A stretch of DNA of 64,000 nt from Coturnix japonica (taxonomy: Eukaryota; Chordata; Aves; Galliformes; Phasianidae), in the NCBI RefSeq assembly GCF_001577835.2, contig NC_029541.1, positions 3,901,141 to 3,965,140 on the forward strand. Direction: 5' to 3'. The position numbers and the translations under genes were made by a program. This document shows positions 22,460-32,830 of the stretch, piece after piece; the stretch's first letter is position 1, and each line of letters begins with the position of its first letter. Below the pieces are notes generated by a model. The model saw nothing but the letters and a program-made list of their open reading frames with translations, searched no databases and was not told the DNA's origin.

Positions 22460-24096
22460 CTAAGCTTCGCTGTCACGCACATCGTCCCTCCCGAGCTCAA
22501 AGGATTCCTTGCTGATGGACAATAGTTCCCGAAGCTCTTTGTTTTCGAGCTGCAAAAAGAAAAATAATAATCAGTATTTCAACTGAGATAGAGATGAGTT
22601 AATTAACAAAGATTACAGACTGTTAATTAAGTAGCCCCATTCCTTCACAGCCGAATAGAAATCTAGAACTCAAACTAATGTTTACAAGGGATGAAGCACA
22701 TCACTTTAAAGGACACCTTTTACTTTGGGCTTTATCGTTAAGATGACAGAAATACAAAGAACTTAAACAGAAAATGTTCCTTGCCTCCCAACCTCACCCA
22801 CCATCCCTGTTTTTTATTGTTATTAACACCTGACACACACAACCATCTATAGTCCCCAAAAGCTTGATCTGTCCTTAGCGATGTCGTGGGTTCTTACCTC
22901 CAGCTGAGCTAGTTTCTCCTGTACCTTGAAGAACTGATCATCATCCACGTGTACAGCTTTTCTCATCACTTCACCCATCTCACATATCCTGTCTATTTGT
23001 CCTTCAATTTCCTGAAAGACATGGGGAAAAAAAACAAACACCGTTAATACATTCAGGCAAAAGCAGTAATAATTTATTCCTTATGAATCCATTACTTTCA
23101 TGTTATTAATTCTGGACTACTTTCCCATTTTGAATCTTAATCTTTCCCTCCCAACCACTTGTAATCCTCCCTGCTTTAAGACAGCATCACATACCTCAAC
23201 ACACGGCAGCTTATAGGGATTTTGGAGGCTCTTTTCCTTTTGTTACAGTTACTCAACAGTAATGATAACCACCTCTGCTGTGCTCCTCTTAAGTGAAAAC
23301 AAAGCTATTAAAGCTTAACCCCAGGAATGTATCACCCAGAGCACACAGCAAGCCTTCACCTGGACAACCAAAGGCTCGTGCTGTTCAGGATGCTCTGTGA
23401 TAATTTACAACCTGTGAGAAGAATGCAGGGAAAAGATCAAATACCAAAGGGACCAGAGCTTGAAAGAAGGCTCCTGGAGCAGAATGGGCCCGTGAAAGGA
23501 GACAAACGTTGCATGAAAGCAAACCAGAGAGCAAGTTCCTCATCCCCATCCCACCTTACCACAGAGTTGGCCTGATGAACTTTCAGCACTGGTTCCGCAT
23601 CTTCACCTTTTCTCCCTTGCAACAGCTGCAACATCTGCTTCCTGTATTTGCTCATGATGAGCTCTAAGGCGTCCTGGTGCTCCTCCAGAGAGATCCACAG
23701 CGCTACGGGACAGGGATCGCAGCGTTACACGGCACCACGCGACCCCCCCGGTGCACCGAGAGCCGTCAGCCCCATCCCGTCCGACTCACCGCGGTTCTCC
23801 TGCCGCAGGTCGCGGATCTGCGTGTTCTCCTGGCACAGCAGCGTGTGCGGCCGCAGCCGGGAGCCGTCAGCACCATCCTCCGTTACGCTCCGACCCCGCC
23901 GGGACGCGGCCGTGGGCGCCGCCGCCGCCGCGCTGCCCTTGTCGGCCGGCCCCGCACCCGCCTCCCGCATAGCGGCCACGCGTTGGTGCAGGACGGCGGA
24001 CTGATCGATGAGCGACTCGGCGGCGGTGTCGTGCTCCTTCAGCCGCTCCAACAGGGTCTTGGCGTCCGTCAGGATCTTCTCGATGGTGCAGCTCAT
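22460..24096 (-). CDS. SIKE1: SIKE1 suppressor of IKK-epsilon
   Basis: Coiled-coil protein known to bind IKBKE/TBK1 and dampen antiviral signalling, and to belong to STRIPAK-type complexes. Exons on the minus strand are 23790-24096, 23560-23702, 22898-23011 and 22460-22549; phases agree and give 217 aa (human 207). Conserved stretches are [19 protein letters not shown] at the start, [49 protein letters not shown] and [13 protein letters not shown] near the end. Most of the protein is heptad-like and predicted coiled coil. Residues about 46-83 differ from mammals: an Ala/Gly/Arg-rich stretch ([19 protein letters not shown]) replaces the acidic mammalian linker, probably through GC-rich codon expansion. 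The tail after SISKESFEL is short and bird-specific. The start is the only family-conserved Met. Confidence 0.97.
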
Positions 24097-24420
24097 GGTG
24101 GGCGCAGGTCGGGCCGCGCTGCTCAGTCCCGCGGCGGCCCCATGTCCCGCACAGCGCACGGACCGAACCCGCTCGGCACAACAACACCCGCACAACAGCC
24201 GCTGCCTTTTCCGGGCCGGCTCCTCGCCCCGCAGCTGCGCAGCCGTGAGCTGAGCCCGGAGCTGAGCCCGCACCGCCGCCTGCTGGAGGCCGCTGGGTGC
24301 GGGGATGGTGTTAAACGCGTGGATCCAAAGCTCCCCGCTGTCACACGGCGTGGATCTGAGAGCCGGCAATGGGAGCTGCTCTGTTTGCACAGCGCAGGTG
24401 GCCGTGACCCACGGGGGGTC
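23740..24420 (-). promoter_or_regulatory. SIKE1: SIKE1 CpG-island promoter
   Basis: GC/CpG-rich block covering exon 1 and about 320 bp upstream of the start codon. No TATA box is seen. The transcription start is not determined. The plus-strand open frame 23677-24519 is antisense to exon 1 and has no recognisable domain. Confidence 0.65.
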
Positions 24421-27400
24421 CTGGTTATCTTGATTTCAAACTCCTTTAAATCCTGGGCTGACATCTTATCTGTATCCCTGTTTGTCCCTCCGACAGTAAA
24501 CATCCTCTCCTCAAGTTAAAATAACAAGCTGTGCAGTGCTGACTTCGTTCTTTGTTATTTGCTCGCTGTAACCGCCCGTAGCCACCCGTGGTGATTCTGC
24601 TGCTTCGCTTCTCGTCGTGTCACGTTTTCCTTTGATACTTTCTAAGCAGTGTTTTAGCAGTGTCAGCAGTTCTGCTGCCTGCAGCCACCCTGCGGGCTTA
24701 CATCTCCTTTGGGACACACTCAACAATTCAGCTGTTCGTGCCTTTCACCCTATTCTAGTTAAGGAAGTTCCGTGGTACCAAATTTACAACCTGTTGCACT
24801 TAAATCCCATCGTACAGCCCGGGGGACTCAGTGAGATCAATGCAGCACCAGCAATTCAATTCACATCAGCTGGGAAGTCAGACTGAAGCAGCAGGAGCAC
24901 ACACTACACCTCAGCACAAGCTGCACTTGGGTTGTATGTCTGAACCTATTCTGTTTCTTACACTTCTCCTTCCCTTTGGGCATGATTTAATGCTCACTCT
25001 TCCCTTCCTTCAGAGATATCATTCCGGCCTTTCATGCCACGTGGAGACAAGGGAGAGGCACTGCTTTATCAGGCTTCCATGTCAGGATTGTCTGAGTGTC
25101 TGAAATAAAGACACAGAATGAAAAGGAGATGAAGTCCTAATGTGTCCCATGCCCCCACTCAGGGCCGTGGCTCGCTCCCTGCCCAGCAGATCTCTTGACA
25201 CAGAATCATTAGTTCCACTCCCAGAGGACAGCAGAATGAGTTCATGTGGCGCCAGGACCGACCCGATCCCAGTAGCACAGCACTCCTGTATCTAAATGCT
25301 GCTCGTGCTTCTCACCAGGACTTCTCTTATGTAGCAACAGAGCTTAAACAAAGCAGCGGATGAGCGATCTCAGGGCAGTGGTGTCTTATAATTCCTTTGG
25401 CTTATCACATCAGCGCTGTATAAACTGAAGAGAATGTATAAATTTGGCCTCTCAAGCATCTTAGTGTTTAACTTCGATTCGATTAAACACTTATGTATGT
25501 GTATAGAGTGAAAAATGGGGTTACAAGAGGTTAGTGCTTTAATGCTTTTAATAACTCTTAACCACATGACTGTATTTTGTCAAACAGAACGTGGATTTGT
25601 TCTAGCAGGAAAAAAATATATGCTAGATAGAAATATATTGAGGCTCTCCAAAACATTAGTTTTCCAAAGTATCCCGGTTGTTTAGTATTTGACTCTTTGC
25701 TTTCATCATTTAATGATTTACAGTAATGAACTGGAACATCGGTATTTTGCACTGAAATGACCAAAATAGTTGTGGAGGCATCGCTGCCCTCATGTGACAG
25801 AGCTCAGATGTTTCTGTGAGCAGTTAGCCAAGAGCAATAGACAAAGCCATTGCTTCTGTTTAATTTGTACTGCAAAACAACAACAAAGTGGCCGTAGCAA
25901 CTTGTAGGCAGATCCCAGTAGCTTTTGGACTGTTCCTTTGCTGAGATTTTGCCCTTTGTTTAAGTTTTGTTTGACAAGGGCTTAATAAATGAATAGAAGA
26001 GGTGGTTTATGTTTCATTAATGAGGTTGAGAGTGGTTAATTACTGAAGTTACGTAAACAATCCAATACCAGATCAAGCCGAATGGGTCAGTTATGCAGAG
26101 AAGACCCAGCTGGAGTAGATACGATTTCCTTTAACTATTCAAACACCAAGCGAGTTACAAAGATCTAGAATCACCAGTTCAGATGAATGCAGATCTCTCC
26201 ATATCTTGAAGATGAGTTCTCTCGACAGGCACCTACGTAGGGAAGGTTCCTCTGAACCTGCAGTTTCAGCACTCATCAAATTCATAGACCTACTATGAAA
26301 GGAAGACTTCCTATGTGGATGAGACCTTACAGGAGCTCGCAGTTCTCACCAGACCAGGCAGAACGTGCCAAGTGTTGGTGTTTCAATATAACAACCTAAT
26401 CAAGTGTCTGCAAATTCAATCGTTATTTCATGTAGATACACCAAATTTATACCATTGCAGTAGTTTCTCCACAAAGCAGTGAACATCTTCCATTAACTTC
26501 TGGGCATATCAATGTTAAGCAATCAAAATGGGAGAATTTTAAATTCTACCAAGAAAGCAAATACTTAGTAATCAGTCAGGGAGAACTCTGGGAAGCCGTG
26601 ACGTGAAGGTCCCCGTGGCCTCTGTCCCTGATGACCCAGTTATTATTTGATTTATGTGGACTTGCAGCTGCCCTCGCTTCGACCCCAGGAAAGGCTGTGT
26701 GGGAAGTTCGTGTCTCAGAGCTGCAGCATTGCTCTGCAGATTGTCTGGAGCCGAGTGTGTGCACACAAACTGATAAATAGGGACAAGGCCCAGTTTGCTC
26801 CAGCTGGACTCAGAGCTGGGATCACTGCTACAGCCCCACGGACTTGCTCTGGAAACAAGAACAACTCTGCAACTGCTGTAGGTATTTCATTTGCTTTTCT
26901 TAGTGCTCTGGGATTATAAATGATTGTGGTAGGCACGAGTCAATTTGCCAGGTGAGAATATTACAGGTATTGTGGATTTTGTGTTTTCTTTTTGAAGTGT
27001 TAGCTAAATTGATCCAGCAAACAAGCACTTTTAAATGAAGTATCCTAGCTATCGAGAATTCTTCTCCAACAGCTTCATTTGATGACGTTAATAAATCTTT
27101 AATTCAGTTGTTTGTTTACCAAAGGACCAGGAAAGCTGTAAGCTTCAAACAACCTCCAACCTCTTACTTTACAATATATATAAAATAATAATAATATATA
27201 ATATATATATTAATATAAAATATACCTTTGCAATAATTAATAATGTGGTAATGATTCCAAGATTTTATCTGCACCACAAGTAGCAAAACAAGTCATTTCT
27301 ATTACTGGAAAGATTCAAAAGGGTATTTTATGATAAAGAAGGAATACAGTTAATGAGGAGAAAAACAGGATCTCTTCAAGCAGCTTTGGGGAGCTTCACA

Positions 27401-28822
27401 GCACACTGAGAGCAGGAGAACCAATTAAAAATGTAATAACACATATGAGCTACATATGAGACCATTAAAATGGTCCCACAACTTTCCATGTACAAAAACC
27501 CACACTCTTTAATTACGGATGCTATTAATCAATTGCTTGATTGAAACTCAATATTTCTCCTGGTATTACGCTCAGTAGCCACTGATTGCAATCAGTTGAT
27601 TTAAACTTCACCAATTAAAAAACCAAAGTTAGGCTTTCCAGAAGCAAAACTACTGCAATTCCACGAAGATTAGACATACCTTCTAGTTACACTGCGTGTC
27701 TGTTAACAAGCCACAAGGTTTGGTAAATAAATCTTGTACAACTTCAGCTCGAGTTCCTAAAATTCCCCGCAAACAAGAAATTTCCCTATGACTCAACTAT
27801 CAAAATATTTATGGTAGCAGTTGAAGTACTGTCATAACACGACTCTTTAAGAGCTCCTTAGAGCCTCTCATACAAGCAGTCGTTTTTGCATCTTAACAGA
27901 TTTGATAATAGAAGTTGATAGTGTTACTCTATTTTGTGGTATTTCATAGCAAAAAACAAAAAGTCTTACAAATCATCAAAGCTTCCCTGTCCCAGAGTAT
28001 TAAGTTCCTTCCCTGTATGTCTAGTTTTAGTTTTGTTTTAAAAGGCTCAAAGCAATTTTATATTAGAAGAACAAACTTGTTAATATGATGTTCTCTAATG
28101 TCAGAAAATGAAACAGTTGGGAATTCTGTGTCTGCAGCTGCTAACTTATTAGCCATTAAAAATCAACAAGGACTAAAGACTCAAAACCCTTCTCAGACAA
28201 TGATCTGAATTGAGGGAAACTTGACTAAATGCTTGCAAGGTGTACGACATGTAATTAACTGACCACTCTGCTCCTCGGAACAATTAACTCATGCTCCTCA
28301 TGCAAGTCTGCGTCACTGGATCAATGCAATTTTATTCTAGCTTCTGTTCTTTTATCACTTTAAAGGAAGCAGTGGTATGCAGAAGCACCTTCTCCATCAA
28401 ATACACGTATTTTAGGAAAAATGCAGACTTTGCCCATGCCAAATTGATCTAACTGATAAGGACCCCATGATTCAATGAGTAATTTCTCTTTCAAACAAAT
28501 ATTTACTAGCAGAGATAACAACAACAAAAAAAGCAGCATTCCAGTCTCACTGCTCTCACTGTACCTTTTCACCTTCCACTGGCAACACAAAGTGTTCAGT
28601 TTCAAAGATATGTCTGCTTTGGGGGGAGGGATGTGTGTGTGTCTTTCAGGACACAACTGTAGCTTAGGCTCCTTAAAGCAATCTCCTTACCTCATTGCAA
28701 GTATTACATGACTTTACACATACCTCTAACTTTCTTACAATCTCTGGAGTTTCCTGGGTTCAGCTCAGTAACGAAGCCTTCCTAGCATTCCTTCTCACAT
28801 AATCTCCTGTTTCCATTTCTCT
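24421..28822. other. Intergenic region between divergent SIKE1 and NR1H5
   Basis: AT-rich DNA with no recognised exon, RNA gene or mobile element. Short open frames (for example 26572-26919 on both strands) lack motifs. Low-complexity TA sequence is at 27172-27224. NR1H5 upstream non-coding exons and promoter probably lie here; a possible acceptor at 28823-28824 precedes the first coding exon. Confidence 0.6.
27172..27224. repeat. AT-rich low-complexity tract
   Basis: TATA, TAATAA and TATTAATA units; simple sequence with no feature of its own. Confidence 0.9.
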
Positions 28823-28872
28823 AGGTCTCTTTCTAAAACGTTTATCCCAAACAGCGAGATTGGCAACAAAAC

Positions 28873-31800
28873 ATGGCAAATACATTTGTCACTGTACCAG
28901 ATGGGTACTGCCTTGCTGAGCCCATACAGTATTATGGTAAGTAATGCCAAGTTGTAATATTGTGAAAAAGCAATAAAGTAAGATGAATGTGGGAATTCCC
29001 ATTATTTTCTTAATTTTACTGTAACATCACAAGCTTTTAGAACCTTTAAACCATTAAAAATAAATAAATCGGGTAGCTGACATCATGATATTCCCCAGGT
29101 TTTTATTTCATTTTCAACTTTTTTTTTTTTTAAATCTAGATGTTTTACCAGAGCACATCAATTACCAGCTGCAAGACACTGATTTTCAGACTGCACCTTA
29201 CTGTCAATACTCCTCAGTTCCAATTCCTTCTCCAGTATTACAGTCACAACCTTCGCAGTCCCATTACAGTTCATACAGCCTGGACTCTCAGTACACTGAT
29301 GGGCAATATATCACCAGTAACTGCGAATTGAACAAGCCTCCTTTCACAGCTTCCCACCTTGATGACAGTGGATTTCAAGCACTAAAAAGGCCCAGATTAA
29401 ATCACTCTTCTTTGAGACTGAAGGGGCAGGAAGAGCTGTGTGTTGTTTGTGGTGATAAAGCATCTGGCTACCACTACAATGCACTTACTTGTGAAGGCTG
29501 TAAAGGTAAGAGGCACAGATTTATAAATCATTAATTATTGTTCTTAATGGCTGTTAGTATCCTATTAATTCAGTTATTAATATGGGAGCTATCTTGACCA
29601 GTTAAAGAAAACAGTGATTAACATTAGTCAGAAAGAACAAGTCATAATTAAATAATCACCAAGAAACTTCAAAACCAAGGCAATACTTTCATCGCCAAGA
29701 AAAGAACAAAACTTTGAATTATGAGGTAAGCCTCCTTAAATTCCTTTAGTCATAACCTGCTGCTTTTCTGTAGGCTTCTTCAGACGGAGCATAACCAAAA
29801 ACGCAGTGTATCGATGCAAGAATGGAGGCAACTGTGAGATGGACATGTACATGAGGAGGAAGTGTCAGGAGTGCCGCCTGAAGAAGTGCAGAGCTGTGGG
29901 AATGCTGGCAGAGTGTGAGTGCTCCCTCCTGCTAAACCCTTTTCTATATCCAATCCCTTACCTTGTTGTAGCTAAGTGACGGAGCACAAGACAGTGGCCT
30001 CAGGTTGCATCAGGGGAGATTTAGATTGGAAGATGGGAAGAATTTATTCACAAAATCTTCATGAAAGATTCTTATACTCCTTACCTGGTTTGTAGTTGGG
30101 ACATACATGAGAAGACTGCAGGTACTCAGGCTTTTTGTGGACACAGAACAGCAACTCAACAAACAGCACAGTTCCATGTTCTCTAGGAAGCACAGTTCTT
30201 CATAGCTCCTCAGCTGCAACACAGAAGTAATGATTTCAAACTGTTATCCATTAAAAACAAATGCATTAATCCATAGTTCCCTGCCTCACAGGTTTGCTGA
30301 CTGAAGTGCAGTGCAAGTCAAAGCGACTCAGAAAGAATTTCAAACAAAAGAGCAGTTTCCTTTGCAACATCAAACTGGAAGATGAGGGGCTGAATAGTAA
30401 GCACGTGTCATCTACAACAAGATCCGGAAAAGTGTGACATTTTTCTATTCTAACTAACTTCTTTATGGTGCACTTTGCCTTAATTCCTTATAGCTTGATT
30501 GGTTTACTTATTTCTTTTATTAGACTGTGGAGAAGGTGGAACTTACTCCAGGGGAACATCAGCTTCTCGACCACATCGTAGCAGCACATCAAAAATACAC
30601 AATTCCCCTCGAGGAAGCAAGGAAGTTTGTATGTATACAGAGCAATCAGCCTGAATTACTTGTTACTATTCTAAGCAATGCATCTTGGCTGTATCAGATG
30701 TTTAAACACTCTTTTATGCAGCTACAAGAAACCACAAGCCCTGAGGAAAGCTTTCTCCATCTCTCTGAGACAGCAGTTGTCCACGTACAGGTGTTAGTGG
30801 ACTTCACCAAAAGACTCCCAGGTAAGCTCCCTGCTTTGGGAAGGGTTATGGAGCAGGCTGCCTTTTTAAAAAGCATCAGCTGTATTCATGGCATCAATCT
30901 GAGATAAATACAGGCCTTAAGAACACCCATTCACCACCTGGAGTGAATTACCATCTTAACACATTGTCTGCAATCCAGTTCAGTTTGCAACTCATTTGTT
31001 TCTAACCTGCAAACTAGCAAGAAGAAACACAAGACCATTAGATAGTGTTTTGTACAAATCTTTTAACTGTGGATCCTCCTTTTCAGTGAAGGCATTTATT
31101 AAAAAATCATGTCTATCAGTCCATGTTAGGTGCTTCAAGGCAGCCACAGCCTTGATTCGTAACAAGGCTCTCTCTCTTTACAGGATTTGAAAGTTTAGCT
31201 AGCGAAGATCAAATTGCGCTGCTAAAAGGGTCAACAGTCGAGGCCATGTTTTTGTGTTCTGCTCAGATCTACAACCAAAGAATTAGTGAATGCCAATCAT
31301 CAAGTGAAAGTAAGTTGGACTAACAAGCTTTCTATGAACACCTGTAGTTCAGCCATTTTGATACAACCTCCAATGTAATGAATCTGAAGTAATTCCCTAT
31401 TCAAGCACAGTGATGTGTAAAAACCTCCAAAGAAGGGCAACAAGGCTGGGGAAGGGCTTGGAGAATGTGCCTATGGGGAGAGACAGAAGGAACTGGGGCT
31501 GTTTGGGCTGGGAAAAGGAGGCTGAGGGGAGACCTGATTGCTCTCCTCCTACACCTGAAAGGTGATTGCAGCAGGGCAGGGCTGGTCTCTTCTCACTGTT
31601 GACAGGTGGCAGGATGAGTGGAAATGGCCTCGGGTTGATCCAGCGGAGGTTTAGGTTGGATATCAGGAAAAAGATCTTTACAGAAAGGGCTGTTAAGCAC
31701 CGGAATGGGCTGCCCATGGAGGTGGTTGGGTCCCCATCCCTGGATGTGCTTAAAAGCCTTTTGGATGTGGTGCTCAGAGCCGTGATGTAGCAGACAGTTC

Positions 31801-32542
31801 TTTCAGTTAGGGCAGGATGGTCAGGTTGTGGGTTGGACTCAATGATCATTAAGGCCTTTTCCAACCTCTCTTGTTCCAGGTCACATCAGACGCTCTGACC
31901 ACTCAACGTGCTGCCACGTTCCAAACCTTGATAAGAACGTGTATTCCATCCAGACGTCTCACGGAGAAGAGAGTCCATCTTCCACCACTACCACAGGTAA
32001 AAAGGCCTCAGACCCACCATCCTTGGGGGTACTTTATCTTCCATCACACCCTCAGGCACCAAGCAGCAACTCATACAACACAGCCCTTTTTTCACTCCGA
32101 CGCTCCTCTTCCATTTCCAAGGTATAACCGAGGAGTTCATCACGGCGCTGTTTTACTTCTACAGAAGCATGGGGGAACTCAAAGTCACCGAGACCGAGTA
32201 CGCTCTGCTCATAGCAACCACAGTCCTATTCTCAGGTAGGCAGTGCTCGAGTTGCCCTGTACCCCTTCAGATGGCCAAGCATTGATGGCGTTGTACCCCA
32301 CAGACCGCCCGCTGCTGAGGAACAAGCGGCACGTTGAGGAGCTGCAGGAGCCATTCCTGGGCATCCTCTACAAATACTCCAAGATCCACCACCCCGAGGA
32401 CCCGCAGCATTTCGCTCGGCTCATCGGGAGGCTGACACAGCTCCGTACCCTTAACCATACCCACGCTGAGGTGCTGGTGACATGGCGGACGAAGGACCCC
32501 AGGCTGAGGGCGCTGCTGTGCGAGGTGTGGGAGCTGCACTAG
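28873..32542 (+). CDS. NR1H5: NR1H5, farnesoid X receptor beta
   Basis: Nuclear receptor of the FXR group; the mouse protein is reported as a lanosterol-responsive RXR partner. Exons: 28873-28936, 29140-29505, 29774-29914, 30292-30431, 30524-30821, 31184-31309, 31880-31996, 32122-32235 and 32304-32542. All are GT-AG and in phase, giving 534 aa. The N-terminal region is Ser/Tyr/Gln-rich (1-120). The DNA-binding domain has zinc cysteines at 122, 125, 139, 142 and 158, 164, 174, 177, and P-box CEGCKG. The ligand-binding domain carries [16 protein letters not shown] and AF-2 LLCEVWEL. Compared with FXR-alpha, the domain has an extra stretch after [13 protein letters not shown] (helix 1-3 region) and a long Ser/Thr/His-rich loop from exon 31880-31996. 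NR1H5 is chosen over NR1H4 by these differences and by position between SIKE1 and SYCP1, where primates keep only the pseudogene NR1H5P. The ATG has a good context; upstream exons are probably non-coding. Confidence 0.93.
29992..30080 (+). mobile_element. CR1 LINE fragment
   Basis: The sequence GGCCTCAGGTTGCATCAGGG, followed by GAGATTTAGATTGGA and TTTATTCACAAAAT, matches the known bird CR1 3' region motif (cctcaggttgcaccagggga...). It lies in NR1H5 intron 3 in sense orientation, is diverged, and is truncated on both sides. Confidence 0.75.
31405..31868 (+). mobile_element. CR1 LINE, about 460 bp, in NR1H5 intron 6
   Basis: Long 5'-truncated CR1 in sense orientation. Recognisable blocks in order are GAAGGGCAACAAGGCTGGGG, GGCTGAGGGGAGACCTGATT, GGATGAGTGGAAATGGCCTC, TGGATATCAGGAAAAAGATC, GGAATGGGCTGCCCATGGAG, TTGGGTCCCCATCCCTGGAT and TTGGACTCAATGATCATTAA, then TTTTCCAACCT. 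The usual terminal ATTCTATG repeats are missing; the element stops just before the acceptor of exon 31880-31996. Confidence 0.92.
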
Positions 32543-32830
32543 GCCGCAGCGCTGCCCTCAGGGCCCGGCCCTGCCCGCCGCTTCCCGCCTTTTTTATTCT
32601 CCTCAGCGGCCGGGGGAGGCGGGGCGGATGGTGCGGCCATTATCGGGCTGTGAGACATTACTGACCCGTCCGAAGCCATGGAGAAAGGAAAACCCTTTAA
32701 ATTGTTCGTGCCGCCTCGCCTGAGCGGCGGGCAGGTGTCTGCAGTCAAACCCCAGACCAGCGCTCGGGCCACAGAGCCGTGCCAGGTAACCGAGGAGCAG
32801 CCGGAGAGCTGCCCCGACAGAAGCCGAGCC
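32290..32830 (+). promoter_or_regulatory. SYCP1: CpG-rich block with SYCP1 promoter
   Basis: GC/CpG-rich sequence spans the last NR1H5 exon, the 135-bp spacer (32543-32677) and SYCP1 exon 1. The spacer holds TTCCCGCC (32582-32589), an E2F/E2F6-type site of the kind known to keep germline genes silent in somatic cells, and several GC boxes. No AATAAA or ATTAAA lies in the spacer. Confidence 0.6.

Noticed and set aside
24123-24503. 126-codon minus-strand open frame upstream of SIKE1
   Set aside because: Lies in the SIKE1 promoter island, no family resemblance, no splice link into SIKE1.
23677-24519. 280-codon plus-strand open frame
   Set aside because: Antisense shadow of SIKE1 exon 1 and its CpG island; Arg/Pro-rich with no motif.
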